Notes: generated from the letters alone by a model not told the origin. 64,000 nt of DNA from Sphagnum compactum (GCA_965153455.1 OZ234498.1:20125496-20189495); one strand, 5' to 3'. Counted from the first letter of the stretch, positions 23,401 to 35,560 are shown. Numbers and translations: made by a program.

Positions 23401-23773
23401 GGTCCCTTTTTAAGATATATATTTGTTGTGTTTGGATGGATGACGGGACAGATGACAAGATGGATGACGCGACAGACGGATGGATGGAAAGCTTCATTTC
23501 GTGCACAACGTCCTTTACTATATAAGAATATAAGATCCCCATTTCTTTATTTTTTTTTGTTTGGGTCTTTTTTTCTTTGTGTTTTATGCATTCCTTGTCT
23601 TTCTCTTTTTTCAATTTTTTTTTCAAAAAGGTTTTCTAAATAATAATTAGAAAGTGAGATTTCATTTCCACAAAACGAAAAAAATTACTAATATTTTTTC
23701 TGATAATTCTTTCTTCCCCCCCCCCTTTTTTTTTTTTCAGTTTCTCAGGCTATTTTGTTTTATTTTCGAATAG
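23401..23773. repeat. GATG-type microsatellite and spacer
   Basis: A degenerate GGATGGATGACG / GACAGA array at about 23,433-23,490, followed by T-rich DNA without recognised features. Confidence 0.5.
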
Positions 23774-24630
23774 CCTATACATATGATCTGGCCACTACGC
23801 CCGCAGGGACGGGGGCTGGGGGCTGTTTGACCACCAAAAAAGGTGCGTAGGGAAGGGCTGTTTTCGCGTAGTGGGGGGCTATTTTTGTTGACTTTTTCCA
23901 TTTTTTGTTACTTTTTTTACTGCTCGTAACTTTTATAAGTTACTTTTTACTGCTGAAACAGGGGTAAGGTTTGTTACTTTTTTATTGTTTGTAACTTTCA
24001 TAAATTACTTTTTACTGTTGAGAAGGGCCAGGGTTTATAGGGTTTTCATTGTGCAAGGGGGGGAACTTAAAAGCGTGCAGGTTGATTTTTTTCCTTTTAT
24101 TTTTTTTACTGTCGAGGGGGAGGGGGGTGGAGGTTAACGTTTTTTTCCCCTAGATATATGAAAAGGTGGAAGGAGGAGGGGGGGGGGGGAAGGGGTACAT
24201 TTAGGGTTTCTAGAAATGTTTTTTTCATTGTGGAGTGGCTAGGGAGGGGTTCACCAGGGGTTATTTTTTTTTACAAATTCATCATGGGACGGGGGAAAGG
24301 GTGCAGGTTGATTTATTTTTATTTTTTTTGTACTGTTGAGGGGGAGGGGGGTGGAGGTTAATATATATTTTTTTCCTTCATTTGACATGTGGAAGGAGGA
24401 AGGGAAAGGGATGATTTTTTTTTTTTAATTTTGTTTTTTCATTGTGGAGTGGCTAGGGATAGGGGGGAACATGAAAGGGTTTTTTTTTTTATATGTTGAA
24501 GGGGGATGGGAGGGAGATTTTTTTCTATGTTCAAAAGGGATGAGAGGGGCTTTTTTTTTTTACAAGTTCATAGGGGTTAGGGTTGGTTTAATTAATTAAA
24601 TCCGAGCTAAAATAAAATAAACTTAATTAA
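23774..24630 (+). repeat. Dispersed repeat R1, copy B
   Basis: Same start (CCTATACATATGATCTGG), module order and AATTAATTAAATCC end as copy A. The differences are mainly homopolymer lengths and single substitutions, so the two copies are recent relative to other R1 copies. Confidence 0.85.
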
Positions 24631-24835
24631 GTAGGTAGTTGATTTTCATGTAATTGATCATAAAAATATAGTTATCCATAGATGAATGAAATGTGACCAT
24701 GTCATATGAAACGTTTTTTTAAATGAATTTTTAAAAATATCTAAAATGAGTTGCACATGGGTAATGTCATGTCACGCGAAGCCCAAGTCAGGTATTGACC
24801 CTTGGAAAAAAACACCAAAAAAAACTTCAGGCAGC

Positions 24836-25020
24836 AAGTAAATAAGTAATTGTTTTTGGGTTGAAAAATAAAAGGTTATTTAGGGCAGATGACAAGAATT
24901 AAAAGATTACTTAAGCAAGTTAATAAGTAATTGTTTTACTTTTGAGTTGAAAATAAAAGGTTGTTTAGGGCAAATGACGAGAATTATAAGATTACTTCAG
25001 CAAGTTAATAAGTATGGTCG
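24836..25020. repeat. Two-copy ~90-bp tandem repeat
   Basis: AAGTAATTGTTTT, GTTGAAAA(A)TAAAAGGTT, TTTAGGGCA(G/A)ATGAC and GATTACTT recur once with about 90-bp spacing, followed by a third partial start. Downstream to 25,470 are loosely repeated GGGCAGnAAATnAAATACTTT strings. Confidence 0.6.
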
Positions 25021-25474
25021 TGATAAAGAATAATTTCTTCGGGCAGAAAAAAAATAAATTTCAGCTTTGGGTTGGTAAAATTTTGGAAAAGGGGGGCAGA
25101 TTATTAAAATAAGTGGACCCCATCCAAAACAGTTGGCTGTTGGCCCCCAAAAAAACTCATTTGGGCAGTAAATCAAATACTTTTGAGCAATTCTTTAGGC
25201 AGAAAATTAAATACTTTGGAGGAAACCAAAAAATTGGGCAGCGAATCAAACCATTTTGAGCAGATATTGGGTAGAATTTATTTTTCTTTCGAGCAATTAT
25301 CGGGGCGGTGAATAATACACCGGTGAGCAAAAAACTTGGGAAGCAAATAATTTCCTTTTAGCAGAAATATGGGCAGAAATAGAAATACTTTTTGAGCTTT
25401 GGGGCCGGGGAAAAAAAAAGGTGGGGGCGGTTGTGGTAGGGGCAGATGAAAACAACACTAATCAAACACTTCTT

Positions 25475-26146
25475 CGGAGGGGAACCATATAAACGGTGAG
25501 AAATTTAAGGTGACGGGTTCATGAGGTTCCATTTTTTAAGAATCGAAGGTGAACACCTCTTGCACGCTAATTGGCCCTTACAGACCGCGAACGGTTTGCA
25601 ATGCCATACAGCCCACGTCAATTGGCCCTCACAAACCGCAATCATCATTGATCAAGCGGTCTGTAATGCCATACAGCCGGTCAGGAGGTGTGCATCTGCG
25701 ATAACTAAAAAACATGCCACCCAAAACCCAAAAAGGGACACACTAAAAACGGGAGAGTTGGATGATGAAGCAAGCCCGACCTTCCCTCAAGAACACAGGG
25801 TTGACAAATACGGAGGGGAACCATACAAATGGCGAGAAATTTAAGACGATAGGTTCGTGAGGTTCAATTTTTTAAGAATCGAAGATGAACACCTCCTGCA
25901 CGCTAATTGGCCCTTACAGACCGCGAACGGTCTGCAATGCCATACAGCCCACGCCAATTGGCCCTCACAGACCGCGATCATCACTGATCAAGCGGTCTGT
26001 AATGCCGTACAGCCGGTCAGGAGGTGTGCATCTGTGATAAATAAAAAACATGCCACACTTTGCAGAAAAGGACACTAAAAAGAGGAGAGTTGGATGATCA
26101 AGCAAACCCGACCTTCCCTCAAGAACACAAGGTTGACAAATACGGA
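25475..26146. repeat. 336-bp tandem duplication with internal inverted repeats
   Basis: CGGAGGGGAACCATA starts at 25,475 and 25,811, and CGGAGG again at 26,143. The two units match closely throughout. Each contains an inverted pair TTACAGACCGC ... GCGGTCTGTAA about 70 bases apart, and two CAATGCCATACAGCC-type words, so each unit could fold into an extended hairpin. The open frames in it (25,521-25,844; 25,857-26,078) are copies of each other and look incidental. Confidence 0.8.
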
Positions 26147-26640
26147 GGTCACATACCAGGCACTGCCGGAGAAGCTTTGGGATCATCAAATGCCCAACCC
26201 TACTTCTCCTCACGGGTTCGAATGGGTCCTTGGGCAACAGAGGAGGAAGAAGAAGAGCAGGCCAGATTCACTCTTATAATAATACTTCAGTGTAGCTTCA
26301 CCTCGATCTCTGTTTTCACATAATCCTGGTGAGGCCACCTTCACCAGCGTCGCCAGAGACTTTCAACAAAGTTATAGGTAGTACTGAAGAAGTCCCGAAA
26401 AGAGGGAGGGCAGAAACAACTCACATTGCCCTTTTGGCTCTGCACTAGATTCCACAATTCGCAATGCCAATTGCTCACAGTAGAAGTAGCCACAACCTGT
26501 CTGGAAATTGTGTTTCAAACTAACTTCACCAGACTCTGTGCATAAGATTCAACAGGGAAACCCAAGTCAGTATTCATTTCAACAAAGACTCCATACTATT
26601 TTGGAGCTAAAAGGACTTGAAGAAGCAGACAAGACAGGGT
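26147..26640. other. Intergenic, nothing recognised
   Basis: Moderate-GC spacer after the tandem duplication, without identifiable gene, repeat or hairpin. Confidence 0.4.
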
Positions 26641-26649
26641 TTAGAGTTT

Positions 26650-28335
26650 AACTTCAGGCTCAGCATCTAAGGATTCCAACACAGAACCAATGAGAGCATA
26701 TAGCTGAGCGGCAAGAGAGCTGGATGCAGTTCAAGAGCAACGAGACCACCCCTACTGTGTAGCTTGCATCGCCTGCATGTGCATCAAAATCCATCATGAG
26801 TGTCAAGAACACCTCAACCTGCAAAACCAATTCCCCAACCAAGTACAAATAGACCTCCTATTTTGAGAAACTAAAAAAACTCAAAAGATAAGCTCCAGAA
26901 AAATAAGCACCGGGGACAAGAAAAGAGAGATTTGAACACACACCAGTTCATGAGTCTCAATATACTTTGCATTGCTTCCATTGGTCACTTGTCAGCAACA
27001 ATCCTAGTATCTGGAAGATCCACCAATAGCTTGAGAAAACAATCAATCTTTGTAACCCAATGCAAAGGGGTTTAGGGTTAGGTGTCAGACAACTTTCCCA
27101 AACAGGGGTGCACATACAATCCAAAGCATTTTTAATTGGGCAAAAAGAATTGATGCAGATGAGGCTAGGACCTGCATGACATGTCGATGAAGCTGTGCGA
27201 GGTGGAGTTGTTGCAGCTATCTTTTTGAAGCTATTGGAGTGTGACAACATGGGTATCGTACCACCCAATGCAATCATATGAAACATCAGCTGCAGCGAAT
27301 CATCTTCCGCTAAGCTTTGTGTTGCAACAGGGTGTTGTGCCAAAGCCTTGATGATGTGCACTACACCTCCTTCCACCTATCACCATGACCCATTACAAAA
27401 GAACTTAGACCAAGGGAAACACAAAACAAAAAAACCCTTTGAGAGACAATCAATCTAAACTGAGCTCAAAAAATGAATTTACCATCGCTCGAGGACTCTC
27501 ATTTCTGATGTCATCAGTCAATTTCGATCCATCCAAAGTGGTGAGCAGGGCTGTGACAGAACTGGCACCAACAGTCCTCAAAGCAGCAATCGATGCTTGT
27601 ACCTGAATCACCAAAACCAACAACCCAACAACATTGCTGTCAGTCAGTCCGTTGATGATGGGCAGGAATACAAATTGCAGCAAATCACAGACACAGACTC
27701 TCTCTAGCCTTCATCATCAAGTCTTCCAACCCTAATACAGCATTCTCTGCACCATGGTGTGCCCTAGAAATTTCCGGCGAGAAGACTGAAGTATGGGAAT
27801 TCCATGGAGAAGCCAGAAGCGGCATATGGCTGTGATGCATCATTAGGTCAGAAACCATTCTTGCAAGGATGAGTCAAGAATCATCATAGATAAAGATTTC
27901 TCTTTATCAAAAACACTTGGGGGTTTTTGTTTTGTTTTGTTTTTTTCTCTTTTTTTTGGCAACATAGATCAGCAGCTGAGACTCAGGTTCTTGAGTCAGC
28001 TGATCAGCTGCAGCAAAGATGAGCTGTAGCAACAAAACAACAATGAATACCATCATCTCCTAAGGACGAGTTGGACATTAAAGAGATTGCCGAACACATG
28101 GCCTAACGGGTGCGTGGATGGATGGGTAGGTGGGTTGATGCTGCTGCAACGGAAGTGGAATTCTCTCTAAAATGAGGCAAGATACAAAACACCATCAAGC
28201 AAAGATAAGCAAAGCAATCTTGGACTTGGAAGCAAGCAAGCAAGCAGACGATCCCATCATCTCAGACTTACCTCTGTCAGCTAGAAGAGGAATCATGGCC
28301 TTGGAAGGATCCAGAACACAGATTGCCCACAACCC
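26650..28335 (-). pseudogene. ARM-like repeat protein gene remnant
   Basis: Minus-strand segments look like spliced exons. One ends at a GTAAGT donor at 28,271-28,270 (WAICVLDPSKAMIPLLADR). One spans 27,602-27,483 with an AG acceptor and GTAAAT donor (ASIAALRTVGASSVTALL). One begins at 27,376 after AG (EGGVVHIIKALAQHPVATQS, then SLAEDDSLQLMFHMIALGG). A small one lies near 26,776-26,823. The helical, Leu/Ala-rich, repeated character with EGGV and ALRxxG motifs is that of armadillo repeats, which form protein-binding solenoids. The total is much shorter than a typical ARM protein, no start codon is evident, and the 3' part changes frame. I call it a remnant, but a live gene with more exons than I can see is possible. 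Confidence 0.45.
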
Positions 28336-28379
28336 ATGTACACCATGACTACTGCATTACAGCTTTGTTTCAAAGATCA

Positions 28380-28640
28380 ACCCACAAAGAGAGACAGAGA
28401 CAGAAAAGCGCGCACACCCACACACTCACTCACAGGCATACACGCACAAGGGGAGAGAGAGAGAGACAGAGAGAAAGAGAAGAATCCCACAGACCTCCGG
28501 GAAGAGCAGAGCAGCATGATCTGCCAACGGATTGTCCACCGGCAGTATGTTGTAAACAGAGTTCGCCATCGCCACGCATACCCAAGTCTTGTCCTCCCCA
28601 CCTCCTGCTCCTCCTCCTCCTCCTCCTTATCCCGTCTTCT
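28380..28640. repeat. Microsatellite cluster
   Basis: A GAGAGAGACAGAGA tract at about 28,390-28,485 with CACACACTCACTCACA inside, and a CTCCTCCTCCTCC run at about 28,606-28,628. The long open frames here are by-products of these tracts. The cluster sits beside the 5'-most recognised exon of the ARM-like remnant and could be its 5' untranslated region. Confidence 0.6.
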
Positions 28641-28887
28641 CACTGCTCTTTGTTCCTTCTAGAGCTCCTACTACTACAACTACTACGATTGCTTGATGTT
28701 TTCTCTCCACTCCCAAAGAAACTCCAAAACCTTTCCTTCTGTGTGGAAACGCTTCTTCAAATGCGTTGCAATGGACGCGCAGCGCGTTGGGACTTGTTCG
28801 TCAACGACGCTGCGAAGTCAGTCGGGAGGAAGCAGACGGAAGGCGAAGAGCAAGGCAGGAAAGTAAAAGACATGCGCGTAAAAGAAA

Positions 28888-29063
28888 CCAAACCCAGCCA
28901 AACCCAACCCAATCCAACCTAACCTAACCCAATCCAAACCAACCCAAACCAAACCCAGCCAAACCCAACCCAATCCAACCTAACCCAGCCCAATCCAACC
29001 CAAACCAAACCAAACCCAGCCAAATCCAACCCAACCTAACGTAACCTAACCCAACCCAAGCCA
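28888..29063 (+). repeat. Degenerate CCAAN/AACCC pentamer array
   Basis: About 175 bases made almost entirely of AACCC, AACCA, AACCT and ATCCA words. A longer phrase, AACCCAGCCAAACCCAACCC, repeats at least twice. It resembles a telomere-like pentamer drifted by expansion, but differs from the CCCTAAA heptamer found elsewhere in the window. Confidence 0.8.
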
Positions 29064-29119
29064 ATATTGGCCGGTGTTCTTATGGAGGAAGTACCGGAGT
29101 AAGCTCCTGTGTGTCGGTC

Positions 29120-29720
29120 AGAACATAAAAGAAAAAAAAGAAAAGAAAAAGACAAAAAGAAAGAAAGAAAGTGCTTGTGTGTCTCATTGGGTTACGTAGG
29201 CTACCTACAACAAGAGGAATAGCCTACGTAAAAGAAAAGGGGAAAAACAGAAAGAAAGAAAGAGGGTTTTGTTAGGGTTCTTTTTTCTTTTTCTTTTGGG
29301 TCCTTTCTTTCTAGGATTCCTTCCCGCCAGATTTCGACTTCGGCGGAGGGAGTCGTCGGAACTCGGGTCTCCCCCCCCCCCCCCCCCCGGGCCCACACCG
29401 TGCGTCCTTCCGTCAGTTCGTCCGTCTGTTCTTCCGTCCGTCCGTCCGCCCGTCTGTCCTTCCTTCCGTCCTTCTGTCTTTCTGTCGTCGACTCGTCGGC
29501 CTCCTCACGAATGAATGACGAATGAAACACCGTCGTCGTCGTCGTCGTCGTCGTCGTTGTTCAGGTTCGTCGTTGTTTCGGATCTTCCTCGTCGGGTTGG
29601 TTGATTGTTGCGTGTCCGTTGTTGCGGAGAAATTATCGTTCACAAATACTAATTAATTGATTAATTAACTAACTAACTAATTAATTTGGTTTCTTTCTTT
29701 CTTTCCAATTAAATTTTTTT
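29120..29720. repeat. Microsatellite-rich spacer
   Basis: A/G-rich AAAGAAAGAAAG tracts, an 18-base C run at 29,371-29,388, a degenerate TCCGTCCGTC array to about 29,480, a (GTC)9-type run at 29,530-29,557 and an AATTAATTAACTAAC stretch near 29,650-29,685. No gene is supported. Confidence 0.7.
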
Positions 29721-29949
29721 TTAAAAAAAATTGACAAGTAAATTCAACTTCAGAGTTATTTTTTTAATCACTTTTAAAACTTCATTATCTATATAAACCT
29801 TGATTTTAATTTGATATAAAACTTTCTACTTATTACAATATCTAGCATAATAATAATATACAAGCAGTTCATCGCGTAATGGCTTTACGCAATGTTATAT
29901 GACCATGATCAATATTTTATTCCAAAGACCAACTCCTAAGGAAGGAAAA

Positions 29950-31860
29950 TAAAGAATTTTTTCATCGTCCACAGCTCCAGGACCCTGGATCCACACCTGT
30001 GATCGCTCAACCACAGCAGTTTCTGGTAGCAAGGCAAGCCCCAACGGATGAGAGACTTGCAGCATTCGAAAATATTCTGCCACCATCACCGCATGTATGT
30101 TACCTAAGAAACTTGAGCGTTCATTCTCCAAGAAAAAAACAGGAGGGAAGTGTGTGACAGAGCAGCCCACGGTAACAAGGACCAGCTTGAATTCACCTGG
30201 TATGGTTGCCGAAGGAGTGGATGCGGAGGAAGTTGAAACAGGACAGGAAGAGGATTGGGAACCAGCTCACATAACCGATCACCAATCAAGCAAGGGGGAG
30301 TCATGGGTTCCTCGGGAAGCAGGTTGCAACGTTGAATCCACGCAGAAAATGATTGCCAAATGTCAGATACTTCACTCGATTTAATGTGAAGCATCGGCCT
30401 TTCTCTCAACGTGGCACGTAATTAGTTGTGGATATATCCAGGCCAAAAGGGTGGGCGTAGGCAGTAGTTGCAAGTTCCTGGTTCCAGTCTCGGTTTAAGG
30501 GTGTTCACGGTGACCGGTCCTATGAAGAAACAGAGCCAGAATCGGCAGAGACCCTCGGATTCTATGCCCTGAACAACAATCAGCAGCTTACACAGGGAGC
30601 ATCGTCTGTTGAAGGCTTTGCCGTCACTGGCTCGTTTGTTGAGGAGCCTACGGTTTGTTTTTTCTGTTTCCAGATTCATCTACGTGGCACGTCCCTGAGC
30701 AACGTATGCAGCGCATGAACGTGGGAGTCCATGCAGAGAACAAGGCGTCAACAGAGATGTTGCCCAAGCTGCCAATTCTCCCCCTTATGGTAAATCCACC
30801 TTCTTCCAAGGCATCCTGCATAGCATTGGAGAGACAATGTTCAGCTCCTAAAGCTGACAATCTTTCAGTGACATCGGATATTGGAGGTTCACCTAATTCC
30901 CTTGTGGAATGGAAGGCTCTCATAGGCTTCATGCCCACCATGCCCAGCCTTTGTCTACAAGAGGGAACGAGTCTTTTTTTACTTGCTCGGTTCTTAGAAG
31001 GCCGGTGTCAGAAGGTGAATCCTAGCCTACTGCACTCGGTGTGGGTTCGGAGGTAAGCGCAAGAGAAATCGGAGGCAAGACTCTCGTGCCCCTCCTGAAT
31101 CCATGGGTATCCTCCTCTGAGTCATCCGGCGTCGATCTTGATGATGCAATTGCATGTGAGACCGTGTCAATGCCAAATACAACTCACGCGGTCAGATCGG
31201 GAACAACAGATTTGGATAAATCTTACTAGGGACTAAAAGGTGCGAGCAAACTTACAGTGGAAGAGACTAGTTCAACTCCCGAGGGTTTGATCTAGGCTTT
31301 AGGGACAAGTTTGACTCTGCCACAAGAACATAGGTAAGAAAATTTCTCTCCACGGCGTTCCCTGTGGATGAAGTTCCTGAGGAAGCTCACTGAGGCTGCA
31401 TTTTTATCAAGCATTGGCTGGAGAAAGGACCGTATCTCTAGTAGAAAAAATTCTGATGTCCTTCAGCATCCAGCCGTGACTTCACGTGAAGTCAGGAAGG
31501 GATTGAGCAAATACTTGAAAGAAACACACTGTGCATCCAAGGTCACGAGTGCACACCAGTCATTGGAAGCGAAGGATTTCAGCATCACCGGGCACAAGAA
31601 TTCAGAGGCAGGAGTGTACCCAGAGGTTCCTGCACCGGAGTCAGGGTCATTCGTCGCAAGCAGGATATCAAAAGCATGTGTAGAACACAGAGTTCAGGTA
31701 CCCACCAACATCCCCCACCGGAACAAGGTGAGAGAAACTCTGTTTGACCAAAATATCATAAATGCTCCTTGACATCGTAAAGAATCTCGTTGCCAGCTTC
31801 TCTGCACCTGATCTTATTTTGAATTCCACTTCCTCGTCTGCCAAGAGAAGTCCAAACAAT
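29950..31860 (+). pseudogene. Unrecognised coding-like region, probably decayed
   Basis: Plus-strand frames with coding-like composition follow one another: 30,097-30,384, about 30,500-30,655 (EETEPESAETLGFYALNNN), 30,655-31,056, 31,041-31,229 and 31,368-31,772. They change frame repeatedly and no single splice model joins them convincingly. The peptides are rich in Ser, Glu and Asp and carry no motif I recognise. They could be exons of a plant gene of unknown function, or a broken element. Confidence 0.3.
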
Positions 31861-34110
31861 CGGTGCTGGTCTTCGTGCGATTACTGAAGGAATCTATGAT
31901 GCATTTGATTTGAAGTATTGAGCTTCTAGTGTGTGCTTGTACAGGAAAATATTCTAATAAGAGAAGATATCTTTGCCGAACAGAAGTCTAGAGACAGTCA
32001 GACAGTATTCGTAAACCGTGTTGTGAATGCTTCCCATGGCCAATGAAGGAAATCTCCTGGCATAATAGCGATGGGAAAGGCAGGACAAAATGCCCTTCTC
32101 ACGAAAGGACGGATCTCGGGTAGCTTTGCGAACTCGTCCTATATTCTTTGGTATCCAATGGATAAAGCAGCGAACAACTTTGAACCAGACCCTGGAAAAG
32201 AGAATGCGGCATAATTCCACTTAGGCCTTCCTCTTCTTATTGTTTTCTCGCCGTGTTGCGCGGTTCTCACTTTTGTGAAAACCACCGATTCCGGTTCTCC
32301 CAACCATTTTAAAGAACCTTAAAGGTTCTCATTATTAAAAAAGACGAAAAGATTTAGATAATCTTTAAGGGTTTATATTTATTTATTTATTAAAAAAAAA
32401 GGGCCCCAAAAAAAAAAAAAAAAAAAAAAACCACTCATTTTATCCACAATACCCCAAACCCAGCAATCTGGCCAATCTGGGGCCAGAGTGAACCAGCACT
32501 CCAACCAGTGCAGCATGAAGGATGAATGATAAGTGATCTGGAAACAGTTTTCTGTTAGGGCTCCAATTCCCTAGTTAACCAGCAGGATGAGATACTTGCA
32601 TGTCCATTCAAAGGTGCTCATTTCATGTCCCAATTTAACACAGAGCTACACGTTTCATCCCATTTCCTTTCATCCCATATCCTTTGCCCTAAGTTCATCT
32701 GTTGTAACCTATGTAAGCAGCCCCAAGGAGGACATTAATTATAACTTAGGTACCTATTTTGGGATTGTCCAAAAGATTAATTAATATTTGTGATGGGCTG
32801 ATCAAAGATGCCCAACAGAAAAGAAAGGAAAAAAAAAGGAAAAAAATTGAACTTTAAGAGCTCCCCCAACAACTAATTATATCATGTTGAATAATTGGTT
32901 AATTATATTAAAATTTATCTTCACATATAATATAATATTATATTATATTATATTATGTTTCCCAAGGCTTTTTTTGGCTTGCATTTTGAAATATATATAA
33001 TATTTTTGGCAAGTGAATAAGATGTCAAGTATTTTCATCCATTTTTGATACAATAACAAATTGCTATGCTACTTTTATTTGATTTTTGTTTGCATTTGTT
33101 TTTATGCTTTTAAATTTCTTTGTTTGTAATGCTTCAAATTCATTCACCTTTTTAATTCTCGTGATGCAATGAATTGCAATAGGATGGTGCATGGAAGATT
33201 TATGCTCTTATTAATAAATTAGTGAGAGCTTTAATTAGTGATATTTGATTTTTTAAAAATCGAAAAATCTCTTGTTAATTTTTGATATTTAAACAATAAT
33301 ATTCATCAAACATTTTGCACCCACAACATCCCATTTTTCACCAAAGATCAAAGCTTTTTTTTTAATTATTAACAAAAAAATGTGTGTACAATAATTGTGA
33401 CACAACCAAAAAATAATAATGGAACAAGAACATGCTAATGACTTAGGGCTAATTATATTACCCTTTTTTAAGTTTCCAAAATTGTTGACATTATGTAACT
33501 TGAAATTTCAAATTTTCAAACACTTTGGGTGCTAAATTTCTCAACAAATCAGAATTTTTCAAAAAAAAATTAATTACCGCTGAATCACAAAGGTAATATG
33601 AATCACAAATATGATGAATCACTTCATGTGCTTGAAAGTATTTCAATGGTGGTTCAAGAACATTTTACCTTCCCCTCCACCAATGACCATCTGAAAGGAA
33701 GGAACACAAAATACTTCATGATTTGTGTATGAATCCAAGGAGACTTGATTTTCTTCATCCCCCTTCCCAAAGCATTGCACCACAATGTGAGATAGACAGC
33801 TTGTGAAGTAACTGGATGTGATTACATCATTTACTGCTAGCAACGTACTAGCTGCCACACACAAAAGAGCCTTGTTGTGGCAAATTTTGAATGCAGAAAT
33901 ATATGTAAACTCTATGATCAAGCAATATGTTGAACATCATGAAACCTCAGAGGAGTTGATCTCTTTGCAGGATGTTATGTGCTGCCTGCCTGCTTTTAGA
34001 GAGCTTATACAGCCTCTGTGTCTCTCTTACTGCACAGTACAAGCAATTTGCTTTTGGAGGCTCCTCGAAGATGCCGACTCAAAGTGGACTTAATTCGAAA
34101 TAAGACGTTT
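31861..34110. other. AT-rich intergenic region
   Basis: A 20-plus A run at about 32,409-32,430, a TATTATA microsatellite at about 32,925-32,957, and a segment at 32,479-32,582 shared with 61,279-61,382. Open frames near 33,643-34,093 overlap on both strands without a recognised motif. Otherwise nothing is identified. Confidence 0.5.
32479..32582. repeat. ~104-bp dispersed repeat, copy 1
   Basis: GGCCAGAGTGAACCAGCA, GGATGAATGATAAGTG, AGTTTTCTGTTnGGGCTCCA and GCTAACCA-type words occur in the same order at 61,279-61,382, about 85-90% alike by eye. Confidence 0.7.
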
Positions 34111-34116
34111 GTGGAG

Positions 34117-35155
34117 CCTATACATATGATCTGCGCACTACGCTCGCAGTGCGCGGGGCTGGGGGCTGTTTGACCACCAAAAAAGCACCGCAGTGCGGGG
34201 CTGTTTTACCGTAGTGCGGGGCTGTTTTCGTTGACCTTTTTCACTTTTTGTTACTTTTTGTTACTTTTTTTACTGCTCATAACTTTTATCAGTTACTTTT
34301 TACTGCTGAAACAGAGGTAAAGTTTGTTACTTTTTTTAACTTTTTTTACTACTTGTAACTTTCATAAATTACTTTTTACTGGGCCAGGAAGGCCAGGGTT
34401 TATATTTTATTCATTGTGCGAGGGGGGAAAGGGGTGCACACCTCGATTTTTTTCCTTCTTTTTTTTTTACTTTTAAGGGGGGAGGGTGTGGAGGTTAATG
34501 TTTTCTTTTTCGTATACATATGAAAAGGTGGAAGGAGGAGGGGGGAAAGGGGTACATTTAAGGTAATCTGGAAATGTTTTTCTTTCATTGTGGAGAGGCT
34601 AGGGAGGGGAAGGGGGTACTGTTTTATACAAAATCATTATGGGACGGGGGAAAGGGTGCACCGGGGGAAAGGGTGCAAGTTGATTTTTTTTATTCTGTTT
34701 TTTATTGTTGAGGGGGAGGGGGGTGGGGGTCAATGTTTTTTTTCCCCTATATATATATGAAAAGGTGGAAGGAGGAAGGGGGAAAGGGGTACATTGGGTT
34801 TTTCTGGAAATGTTTCATTGTGGAGAGGATAGGGAGGGGTTCACCGGGGGTTTAGGGTTTTTACAAATTCATTATGGGACGGGGGAAAGGGTGCACCTTG
34901 ATTTTTTTTTCTTATTTTTTTTACTGTTGAAGGGGAGGGGGGGTGGAGGGTAATGTTTTTTTTTCCTTCATTTGACATGTGGAAGGAGGAAGGGAAAGGG
35001 GTGTCTTTTTTTCTTTTTTTTTTAAATGTTGTTTTTTCATCGTGGAGTGGCTAGGGATAGGGGGTCAAGGGTCAAGGGAGGGGGTGCGCCTTTATTTATT
35101 TATTTTGATTTTTTGATGTGTTGAAGAGGAGGGGGCGGAGGTTGAGGTTTTTTTT
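34117..35155 (+). repeat. Dispersed repeat R1, copy C
   Basis: Starts CCTATACATATGATCTGCGC and keeps the R1 order. The GGAAATGTTT, CATTGTGGAGAGG and GGGACGGGGGAAAGGGTGCA modules are duplicated internally, which makes this copy longer than A and B. It is followed immediately by repeat R3. Confidence 0.8.
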
Positions 35156-35158
35156 GGT

Positions 35159-35380
35159 ATTGATTTAGTAAATGATAATCAATATTGGACAATATTGATA
35201 AACAATGCTACTAAAGAATGTTCCACTAACCCAACTCACAAGGCGCACCTTATATGGTCAAACAAACATACAACTCCACTTATGGAATTACAAAACTCAT
35301 GTAGAGAAGTTGTCATGTACTATAGGGTACTTGCGTGATGGTTTAGGACATGTTCCACCTTGGTTCAAACCTATACATAC
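35159..35380 (+). repeat. Repeat R3, copy 1
   Basis: About 220 bp, from GATTTAGTAAATGATAATCA to TTGGTTCAAACCTATACATA. The same block occurs at 35,755-35,970 and 37,601-37,820. Each copy ends in the CCTATACATA word that also starts R1, which links the two families. Confidence 0.8.
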
Positions 35381-35409
35381 AAATCTACTTTTGCACTTTT
35401 CGTAACAGT

Positions 35410-35560
35410 TTCCTCTTGCGTGCAAACAACCTATGCATATGATGTGAGCATTATAATCATAAGGTCGCAGGCTCAAGGCTGTTTGACCACAAAAAATCCA
35501 GTGCAATGCCAAGCTATGCATATGCTGTGTGCACTACGCTCACCCCATGCAGTGCAAGGT
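35410..35560 (+). repeat. R1-type head module with tRNA-like 3' half
   Basis: Reads CCTATGCATATGATGTGAGC, then ATAATCATAAGGTCGCAGG, CTCAAGGCTG and TTTGACCACAAAAAA. The ATAAGGTCGCAGG(T/C)TCAAG string resembles the variable and T arm of a tRNA, and the unit ends ACCA before an A-run. Related heads lie near 36,028 and 37,876. Confidence 0.45.

Noticed and set aside
26205-26230. GGGTTCGAAT word resembling a tRNA B box
   Set aside because: No acceptor, D or anticodon arms can be folded around it.
28323-28922. 199-codon plus-strand frame
   Set aside because: It runs through GA, CA and CTC microsatellites and into the CCAA array; the translation is simple-sequence.
34400-34953. Open frames of 62-82 codons in R1 copy C
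   Set aside because: Same repeat-derived frames as in other R1 copies, disrupted differently in each, with no sign of protein conservation.
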